From positions 1 through 11,241 of the forward strand of contig JAKQWJ010000238.1 of NCBI GenBank assembly GCA_029562045.1: DNA of 11,241 nt, written 5' to 3'. The notes beneath the pieces were generated by a model, which ran no database searches, was not told the DNA's origin, and saw only the letters and a list, made by a program, of their open reading frames with translations. The DNA comes from Spirochaetota bacterium (GTDB lineage Bacteria; Spirochaetota; Spirochaetia; DTKZ01). The position numbers were made by a program, and so were the translations under genes. Below, piece by piece: positions 6,980-11,241 of the stretch (the first letter of the stretch is position 1; each line of letters opens with the position of its first letter).

Positions 6980-6984
6980 GGTTC

Positions 6985-8034
6985 TTACCCCCGCATGTCC
7001 TTTTGCGCCCGTTCGGTGACCTCCTGGGTGGACGGGACCATCCCGCCCATCCAGTTGTACCGGAGAACGGGAATGGAGCACCGCACCGCGTGCTCCACAT
7101 CCCGGGCCATCTGGCCGTTGTTCATTTCCACCACGACCACGGACTTGACCTGTTTCGCCAGCTCCCGGAAGCGCTTCTCCGGAAAGGGGAACAGGGTCTT
7201 GGGCCGCAGGAGCCCCGCCTTTATCCCCTTGTTCCGCAGTTCGTGGACCGCCGACAGGCAGATCCGGGCGCAGATGCCGAAGGCGGAGAAAAGATATTCC
7301 GCGTCCCCGGTTTCGTACTCCTCCCATTCCACCAGCTCGGCTTCCACCTTTTTATATTTTTCCTGCAGCTTCCAGTTGTGCTCCGACAGGAGTTCGGTGC
7401 TCATCAGGATGGAGGTGACCAGGTTTCCCCGGCTTTCCCGGTCGGCGTAGACCGCCCAGTCGTGCCGGGGGGCGTGCCGGACCTCCCGGGGCAGAAGGAC
7501 CGGCTCCATGATCTGTCCGATGTAGGCGTCGGTGAGGATGAAAACCGTCATCCGGTACTTTTCGGCGATCTCGAAGGCCCGGTAGGTGAAGTCGCACATC
7601 TCCTGGGCCGAAAAGGGGGCCAGGACGATGTTCCGGTAGTTGCCGTGGCCGCCCCCCTTGACCACCATGTTGTAATCGCTTTGCTCGGCCCAGATGTTGC
7701 CCAGCCCCGGGCCGGCCCGCTGGACATCCACGATGACCGCCGGCAGCTCCGCCCCCGCCAGGTAGGAGACGCCCTCGGCCATCAGCGCGATGCCCGGCCC
7801 GGAGGAGCCGGTCATGACCCGGGCGCCTGCGGAGGCGGCGCCGTAGATCATGTTGATGGCGTTGACCTCGTCCTCCGCCTGGAGGAAGCAGCGGCCGGTG
7901 CCGTTGAAGTACTGGGCCGCCGCGTGGGCTATTTCGCTGGCCGGGGTGATGGGGTAGCCGAAGAAATGGGTCGCCCCTCCCAGGAGGGCGCCGAAAACCA
8001 CCGCCTCGTTGCCCTTGATGAGCTGTCTATCCAT
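6985..8034 (-). CDS. vorB: 2-oxoacid:ferredoxin oxidoreductase alpha subunit (VorB/KorA type)
   Basis: Alpha subunit, 349 residues, typical length. It forms the catalytic complex with the fused beta-gamma protein and the ferredoxin-like subunit, all encoded in this operon. Landmarks: GYPITPASE (26-34), QAEDEVNAIN (52-61), the SSGPG loop (77-81), and VQRAGPGLGNI (104-114) followed by GGGHGNYRNIVLAP. The GPGLG version, rather than GPSTG, is what I associate with the VorB branch (3-methyl-2-oxobutanoate, i.e. branched-chain 2-oxoacid oxidoreductase). The C-terminal part has FGICARICLSAV and GLLRPKTLFPFPEKRF, the usual domain II-III region. The preferred substrate (branched-chain 2-oxoacid or 2-oxoglutarate) cannot be fixed by eye. 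The start ATG overlaps the ferredoxin-subunit stop by 8 nt (ATGGATAG), suggesting translational coupling. Confidence 0.93.
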   Translation of the reverse strand: MDRQLIKGNEAVVFGALLGGATHFFGYPITPASEIAHAAAQYFNGTGRCFLQAEDEVNAINMIYGAASAGARVMTGSSGPGIALMAEGVSYLAGAELPAVIVDVQRAGPGLGNIWAEQSDYNMVVKGGGHGNYRNIVLAPFSAQEMCDFTYRAFEIAEKYRMTVFILTDAYIGQIMEPVLLPREVRHAPRHDWAVYADRESRGNLVTSILMSTELLSEHNWKLQEKYKKVEAELVEWEEYETGDAEYLFSAFGICARICLSAVHELRNKGIKAGLLRPKTLFPFPEKRFRELAKQVKSVVVVEMNNGQMARDVEHAVRCSIPVLRYNWMGGMVPSTQEVTERAQKDMRG

Positions 8035-8269
8035 GGTCCACCGCCTTTTTTTCTCCCCGTAGAACGGTGATGGCCCCCGGTTCGGGGCAGATGTAGTAGC
8101 AGAAGCCGCAGGCCGTGCAGCCCTTCTGCTCGAAGCGGACATACTGATAGCCGATCCGGTTGATGGCCGAGCCCTGCACCAGGCAGTCGGTGGGGCAGGT
8201 TTCCACGCAGAGCCGGCAGCCCTTGCACTGGTTGATCTCTATTTCCACCCGGTTTTCCAGCATGCTCAT
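8027..8269 (-). CDS. korD: 2-oxoacid:ferredoxin oxidoreductase delta subunit, 2x[4Fe-4S] ferredoxin
   Basis: An 80-residue ferredoxin-type protein with two complete CxxCxxCxxxCP motifs: CKGCRLCVETCP (15-26) and CTACGFCYYICP (51-62). Each supplies ligands for a [4Fe-4S] cluster. Within the oxidoreductase it carries electrons from the thiamine site to external ferredoxin. It is small, soluble and full length for the delta-subunit family. Its ATG overlaps the stop of the preceding zinc-ribbon gene in an ATGA junction, and its stop overlaps the alpha-subunit start. The site CGGAGGG lies close to the first ATG (8269). A second in-frame ATG at 8263 is about 9 nt from the same site and could be used instead. 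Confidence 0.93.
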   Translation of the reverse strand: MSMLENRVEIEINQCKGCRLCVETCPTDCLVQGSAINRIGYQYVRFEQKGCTACGFCYYICPEPGAITVLRGEKKAVDHG

Positions 8270-8805
8270 ATCCCTCCGAAGAAGTCGTCCTCCGAGGACC
8301 CGAAATAGTTGATCTCGCTGATTTTTTCCACCAGGTCGTGGGGGGCGGACTGGACTTCCAGGCGGTGTCCCGGGCAGCCCAGGCGGCCGCAGACGAAGAT
8401 CTTGTTCTTGCCCCCCGGGAGAGTCAGCAGGATGTGCTCCCGGGTTCCGCAGCCGGAGACCCGGCAGCGGTCCTCCACCATCAGGCTCGTGCCGCAGACC
8501 GGACAGAGGGCCTTGACCACCACCGGCGCGGCGTTCAGGGCGGGGATGAAGTCGTAGAGTTTTTCGTGGCTTCCCCAGAAGGAATCGATGAAGAAGTTCC
8601 CCTTCTGGGGGCCGATCTCCACACCGATCCGGATGGTGGGCTCCCCGTTGATCCTGACGGCGTCCACCATCAGGGAGTGGCCGTTGGGGCACAGGACGTT
8701 TTCCACCACCAGGAAGTCCTTCCCGTGGCGGGAGAAATACTTTATCCCCTCCGGCAGGATGCCGACGAACTCCAGGGGAACTCGGGTTTGGAACGGATCC
8801 ATCAT
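8266..8805 (-). CDS. Uncharacterised zinc-ribbon-like protein, first gene of the oxidoreductase operon
   Basis: A 179-residue soluble protein that I cannot assign to a named family. It has metal-binding-type motifs throughout: CPNGH (39-43), CPVCG (101-105), CRVSGCG (114-120) and CGRLGCPGH (139-147). These give Cys/His pairs sufficient for one or two zinc or iron sites. CPNGHSLMVD and CPVCGTSLMVEDR look like a duplicated module. There is no signal peptide or membrane segment. The C-terminus is acidic and aromatic (SSEDDFFGGI). AAGGAG lies 7 nt before the ATG at 8805; a second ATG follows immediately. It is the promoter-proximal gene and overlaps korD by 4 nt, so it is made together with the oxidoreductase. 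A role in assembling or regulating that iron-sulfur enzyme is a guess from context only. Confidence 0.85.
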   Translation of the reverse strand: MMDPFQTRVPLEFVGILPEGIKYFSRHGKDFLVVENVLCPNGHSLMVDAVRINGEPTIRIGVEIGPQKGNFFIDSFWGSHEKLYDFIPALNAAPVVVKALCPVCGTSLMVEDRCRVSGCGTREHILLTLPGGKNKIFVCGRLGCPGHRLEVQSAPHDLVEKISEINYFGSSEDDFFGGI

Positions 8806-8830
8806 GGGCGGGCTCCTTGAAAACAGGAAT

Positions 8831-8855
8831 GGGGGGCGCGGGCCCCGCGGCCCCC
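8831..8855 (-). promoter_or_regulatory. GC-rich hairpin in the leader of the oxidoreductase operon
   Basis: An inverted repeat made of G/C bases lies in the expected 5' untranslated region. The inner arms CGCG (8837-8840 and 8846-8849) are flanked, after one G-G mismatch, by five G-C pairs (8831-8835 with 8851-8855). It lies 25 nt before the start codon and leaves the AAGGAG site free. No T run follows in either direction. A leader-stability or attenuation role is possible but unproven. Confidence 0.45.
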
Positions 8856-8870
8856 GGAGAATGATGTGTC

Positions 8871-8899
8871 ATTGTAAGACGCTTTCAGCCCTGCGTCAA
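8871..8899 (-). promoter_or_regulatory. Strong sigma70-type promoter of the oxidoreductase operon
   Basis: On the minus strand TTGACG (8894-8899) and TACAAT (8871-8876) are 17 bp apart. Each differs from the consensus at one position, making this the best promoter in the window. The -35 box overlaps the TGA stop codon of yhhQ (8896-8898), so the promoter is embedded in the end of the upstream gene. Transcription should start near 8864, giving a leader of about 59 nt. An inverted repeat (AATGA/TCATT, 8860-8873) spans the -10 edge and start site and could bind a regulator. Confidence 0.7.
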
Positions 8900-9531
8900 T
8901 TTTTTTGTTTGCCCCGGAGCCAGACCACCAGGGCGTAGCAGAAAGGGGTGTCCAGCAGGGCGAAAACGACCTTGAAGAGCCAGTAGGGGATGATGAGGCT
9001 GACGATGAAGGAGACGGTGTACTTGGGAGTCATGCGGTAGAAGGCGATGAACATGAAAATCGTCGTGTCCAGGAGCTGACTGACGATGGTGGAGGCGTTG
9101 TTCCGGAGCCAGAGGTGCTTCCCGCCGGTTTTCCGCTTCCAGAAATCGAAGGACCAGACATCGTGGAACTGGCTGATGACGAAGGCCACGATGCTGGCGA
9201 AGGTCATCCGCAGGGTGGAGCCGAAGATAAGGGCGAAGGGCTCCTGGTTCCCCCAGGTGGGGTTGGCGGGGAGGACAATGGCCAGGGCGGTCATGCCCAG
9301 GGTCAGGACCAGCAGCGCCAGGGCGATGACGACGAACTTGTTGGCCTCCCGGCGGCCGTAGACCTCGCCGATGACGTCGGTCACCAGGAAGAGGACGGGG
9401 ACGAAGAAGATGCCCACCGACACCCGCACCCCCAGGAGGGTGGTGATCTTCGTGCCGATGGTGTTGGCCAGGATCAGGCAGCCGATGAAGAGGCCCAGGA
9501 GGAAATCCTTCTTTTGGTCTTGGGTGAACAT
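8896..9531 (-). CDS. yhhQ: YhhQ/VUT-family queuosine precursor transporter
   Basis: A 211-residue inner-membrane protein of the YhhQ (DUF165/VUT) family, whose characterised members import 7-cyano- or 7-aminomethyl-7-deazaguanine for queuosine tRNA modification. Family landmarks: ILANTIGTKI near 20-29, VTDVIGEVYGRREANK (about 50-65), SQFHDVWSFDFWKRK (about 121-135) and LRNNASTIVSQLLDTTIF (about 147-164). About six hydrophobic segments and a short basic C-terminus (RGKQKN) complete it. The start is constrained: an in-frame TAG lies four codons upstream of the ATG. No Shine-Dalgarno sequence is seen, while TAGAAT ends 6 nt before the ATG. No queuosine synthesis gene is visible nearby, which fits a salvage gene standing alone. 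Confidence 0.92.
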   Translation of the reverse strand: MFTQDQKKDFLLGLFIGCLILANTIGTKITTLLGVRVSVGIFFVPVLFLVTDVIGEVYGRREANKFVVIALALLVLTLGMTALAIVLPANPTWGNQEPFALIFGSTLRMTFASIVAFVISQFHDVWSFDFWKRKTGGKHLWLRNNASTIVSQLLDTTIFMFIAFYRMTPKYTVSFIVSLIIPYWLFKVVFALLDTPFCYALVVWLRGKQKN

Positions 9532-9537
9532 GGAGTC

Positions 9538-9543
9538 ATTCTA
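9538..9543 (-). promoter_or_regulatory. Candidate -10 box of yhhQ (leaderless type)
   Basis: TAGAAT, one mismatch from TATAAT, ends exactly 6 nt before the yhhQ ATG, so transcription would begin at or beside the start codon. The -35 region is poor (TTCCTT at 18 bp is the best I see). This TANNNT-next-to-ATG arrangement is known for leaderless genes in some bacteria. The same 6-nt geometry occurs at moxR. Confidence 0.45.
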
Positions 9544-9677
9544 CCCGGAGAGGCCCGGGAAAAGGAAGCCGGCGGCGACCCGGGGACGGAGGCCCGCGGC
9601 CGTCGGGGCCGGGAACGGAAGGCGGGCCGCCGTCACATGGGGTGTGTCGGCCGCCTGGGCCGCCGGGGCCGCCTTGA

Positions 9678-9719
9678 CCGGGGCCGTTCCGCCCGACCGG
9701 CGAACCCGGGGCCGTTCCG
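9678..9719. repeat. Two 14-bp direct repeats in the yhhQ-nudC intergenic region
   Basis: CCGGGGCCGTTCCG occurs at 9678-9691 and again at 9706-9719, 28 bp start to start. Both copies lie upstream of the candidate nudC -35 box. The rest of the 279-bp gap (9532-9810) is GC-rich, with no gene I can support. The pair could be a tandem regulator site or simply low-complexity duplication. Confidence 0.5.
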
Positions 9720-9763
9720 GCTCAGGCCCCCGCGGAAACGCGGCGCGGGGGGTCCGGTTCGTG

Positions 9764-9792
9764 TTGCCCCATCCCGGTTTTTTCGCTACAGT
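9764..9792 (+). promoter_or_regulatory. Candidate promoter of nudC
   Basis: TTGCCC (9764-9769) and TACAGT (9787-9792) are 17 bp apart, each matching the consensus at 4 of 6 positions. The predicted start of transcription (about 9799) falls inside the GGGGGAAG ribosome binding site (9796-9803). The leader would therefore be very short, or the real promoter is elsewhere. Confidence 0.35.
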
Positions 9793-9810
9793 GACGGGGG
9801 AAGTAAGAAA

Positions 9811-10923
9811 ATGAGCTTCACAGCGATCCACGATCCGACGAAGAACAGCCTGGCGGAGGGTTACTGGTTCCTCTTTTTCCGGGACCGGCTGGTGGTTTCC
9901 CGGAACGGCGACGGCGGGTTCACCGTACCCCGGCCGTCGGGGAACGCGGCCTCGCCGGAAAGCACGGCACCGTCGGGGAACGCGGCCTCGCCGGAAAGCG
10001 CGGCGCGTTCGGGGAACGCGACGCCGCCGGAGAACAGGATCCCGCCGGGGAACGAAGCGCCAGCGGAAAGCGCGGCGCGTCCGGGGAACGCTACGCCGCA
10101 GGAGAACAGGGTCCCGCCGGGAAACGCGACGCCGCCGGAGAACAGGGTCCCGCCGGAAAGTGCGGCCCCGCAGGTGGACCCGGGATCCCCGGAGAACCCC
10201 GGGGCGGCGGAGCTGGCGGCCCTGCGGGGGAAGATCTCCCGGGTCCTGTACTTCGGCCGGCTGGACGGGGTGGACTGCTACGCCGGGGACCTCGCCAGCG
10301 ACGATGGGCTCCCCGATGGCTTCACCGCCGACAGCCTGCGGCCCCTGTACGGAAAGATCCCCCCGAGCCAGATGATCCCCGCCCGCTTCGCCGGGCACCT
10401 CCTGCACTGGGACCGATCCACCCGGTTCTGCGGGTCCTGCGGCGCCCCGAACCGGGACAAGGAGGACGAGAGGGCCAAGGTCTGCTCCTCCTGCGGGGCC
10501 CTGACCTACCCCCGGCTGTCCCCGGCCATCATCGTGGCCATCCTGGACGGGAAGAGGATCCTGCTGGCCCATAACCGGCGCTTCGCCACCCCCTTCTACA
10601 GCCTCATCGCCGGTTTCGTCGAGATGGGGGAGACCCTGGAGGACTGCGTCGCCCGGGAGGTGGAGGAGGAGGTGGGGGTGAGGGTCCGGAACATCCGGTA
10701 CTTCGGCAGCCAGCCCTGGCCCTTCCCCGACTCGCTGATGCTGGGTTTCATCGCCGATTACGACGGGGGGGAGATCCGGGTGGACCGGCGGGAGCTTCTG
10801 GACGCCCGGTGGTTCACCCCCGACAATCTGCCCAGCCTCCCCGCCGGGGACAGCATCGCCCGGAGGATCCTCACCTGGTACGAGAAGGATTACGCCCCGG
10901 GCCTGGGGCCTAAGGGGGCCTGA
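9811..10923 (+). CDS. nudC: NudC-type NAD(H) pyrophosphatase / RNA deNADding Nudix hydrolase with repetitive insert
   Basis: A 370-residue cytoplasmic Nudix hydrolase of the NudC class, which splits NAD(H) to NMN(H) plus AMP and in E. coli also removes NAD caps from RNA. Signatures: a zinc ribbon with C207GSC210 and C225SSC228; a complete Nudix box from Gly268 to Val290 (G-x5-E-x7-REV-x-EEVGV, metal-binding REVEEE at 282-287); and SQPWPFPDS (300-308), the motif that separates NADH pyrophosphatases from other Nudix enzymes. The N-terminal domain is interrupted after about residue 41 by roughly 90 residues of Pro/Ala/Gly/Asn-rich repeats, which explains the excess over E. coli NudC (257). The core after residue 135 looks intact, so the enzyme should be functional. 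GGGGGAAG lies 7 nt before the ATG. It is divergent from yhhQ and apparently monocistronic. Confidence 0.95.
   Translation: MSFTAIHDPTKNSLAEGYWFLFFRDRLVVSRNGDGGFTVPRPSGNAASPESTAPSGNAASPESAARSGNATPPENRIPPGNEAPAESAARPGNATPQENRVPPGNATPPENRVPPESAAPQVDPGSPENPGAAELAALRGKISRVLYFGRLDGVDCYAGDLASDDGLPDGFTADSLRPLYGKIPPSQMIPARFAGHLLHWDRSTRFCGSCGAPNRDKEDERAKVCSSCGALTYPRLSPAIIVAILDGKRILLAHNRRFATPFYSLIAGFVEMGETLEDCVAREVEEEVGVRVRNIRYFGSQPWPFPDSLMLGFIADYDGGEIRVDRRELLDARWFTPDNLPSLPAGDSIARRILTWYEKDYAPGLGPKGA
9934..10149 (+). repeat. Six tandem 36-bp units encoding a 12-residue repeat inside nudC
   Basis: Six full units begin at 9934, 9970, 10006, 10042, 10078 and 10114, with a degenerate partial unit after 10150. 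Each encodes a variant of (P/R)(S/P)GNA(A/T)(S/P)PE(S/N)xx. Two sub-types are mixed, one ending ESxA and one ending ENR(V/I). The unit is a multiple of three, so the frame is kept. The segment is probably a disordered loop in the N-terminal domain. Confidence 0.92.
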
Positions 10924-10928
10924 AGGGC

Positions 10929-10956
10929 CCCGGGCTGAAGCCGGGTCCCGCCCGGG
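10929..10956 (+). terminator. Hairpin just after nudC, possible terminator (weak)
   Basis: CCCGGGC (10929-10935) and GCCCGGG (10950-10956) form a 7-bp GC stem only 6 nt after the nudC stop. A shorter alternative stem, CCCGG/CCGGG, is nested in it. A G run rather than a T run follows, so it is not a canonical intrinsic terminator. The same element recurs in each downstream repeat unit. Confidence 0.3.
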
Positions 10957-11241
10957 GGGGCATGGTGGATCGGGCCCGCCCGGGGAGCCTGAGCAGATCC
11001 GGGCGGGTTTGAGGCGCCCCGGGTCCCGCCGGGGGTAAACGGCCCGGGCTGAAGCCGGGTCCCGCCCGGGGGGGGGCATGGCGGATCGGGCCCGCCCGGG
11101 GGAAACGGCCCGGGCGAGGCGGGTTTGAGGCGCCCCAGGACCCGCCGGGGGAAACGCCCCGGGCTGAAGCCGGGTCCGCCCGGGGGGTATGGCGGATCGG
11201 GCCCGCTCGGGAGCCTGAGGGGGCGGGTCTGGGGCGCCGAC
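10929..11241. repeat. GC-rich tandem repeat array, about 2.7 copies of a 114-115 bp unit
   Basis: The last 318 bases hold no gene I can support. They consist of three copies of a unit starting CCCGGGCTGAAGCCGGGT at 10929, 11043 and 11158; the third is cut by the window end. Shared blocks in order are CCCGGGCTGAAG, a CCGCCC then G run (7, 9 and 6 G in the three copies), ATGGYGGATCGGGCCCGC and GGCGGGT.TG.GGCGCC. The copies differ by substitutions and small indels, mainly before GGCGGGT. Each can fold into several hairpins. The unit is not a multiple of three throughout, so it is unlikely to be coding. Confidence 0.85.

Noticed and set aside
5915..8070. Two long plus-strand open frames opposite the oxidoreductase genes.
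   Set aside because: Their composition is that of antisense translation (His/Gly/Val/Asp-rich) and the minus-strand subunits are unmistakable.
9532..9600. A preQ1 riboswitch upstream of yhhQ.
   Set aside because: No sequence resembling the preQ1-I or preQ1-II aptamer core is seen, and the -10 box next to the ATG leaves no room for a leader.
8905..9810. Possible extension of nudC to an ATG at 8905.
   Set aside because: It would run antisense through yhhQ. The ATG at 9811 has GGGGGAAG 7 nt upstream and begins a NudC-like N-terminus.
9541..11079. A 512-codon minus-strand open frame opposite nudC and the terminal repeat.
   Set aside because: It consists of Arg/Pro/Gly-rich shadow of the nudC repeats and core, with no motif.
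10929..11241. A CRISPR array or attachment-site repeats.
   Set aside because: The copies are contiguous 114-115 bp tandem units with no unique spacers and no cas, integrase or transposase gene nearby.

Overview
This is a very GC-rich window (clearly above 60% by eye, with long G and C runs). It holds nine complete genes and one partial gene and no RNA genes. A ferredoxin-dependent 2-oxoacid oxidoreductase and a TRAP solute transporter together suggest an anaerobic, organic-acid- or amino-acid-fermenting Gram-negative bacterium. Synergistota or a GC-rich spirochaete would fit, but this is inference; no marker in the window fixes the phylum.

Layout. (1) 1-1302, minus strand: dctP then dctQ of a TRAP transporter. 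A strong hairpin lies between them, and dctQ runs off the left edge. (2) 1303-1404: a divergent intergenic region with two well-formed sigma70-type promoters, one for dctP and one for the next operon. (3) 1405-5560, plus strand: a tight three-gene operon of MoxR-type AAA+ ATPase, DUF58 protein, and a multi-pass membrane protein with a DUF4129-like tail. This resembles the common MoxR/DUF58/transglutaminase cassette, but the third protein lacks room for the transglutaminase domain. (4) 5561-8805, minus strand: a four-gene operon of zinc-ribbon protein, 2x[4Fe-4S] ferredoxin subunit, alpha subunit, and a fused beta+gamma subunit of a 2-oxoacid:ferredoxin oxidoreductase (VOR/KOR type). It is driven by a strong promoter whose -35 box overlaps the stop codon of the gene before it. 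(5) 8896-9531, minus strand: a YhhQ-family queuosine-precursor transporter. (6) 9811-10923, plus strand: an NudC-type NAD(H) pyrophosphatase/decapping Nudix enzyme with a long repetitive insert. (7) 10924-11241: no gene, but about 2.7 copies of a 114-115 bp GC-rich tandem repeat that runs off the right edge.

Two themes stand out. First, conserved proteins carry in-frame, GC-rich tandem or low-complexity inserts: 15-bp units and a G/P/A-rich loop in the DUF58 protein, and 36-bp units in NudC. A non-coding array of similar composition follows. Second, moxR and yhhQ each have a -10-like hexamer ending exactly 6 nt before the ATG and no Shine-Dalgarno sequence, which suggests leaderless transcripts. 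The other genes have ordinary ribosome binding sites. I see no defence island, CRISPR array or insertion sequence. The least familiar items are the zinc-ribbon protein heading the oxidoreductase operon and the transglutaminase-less membrane protein.
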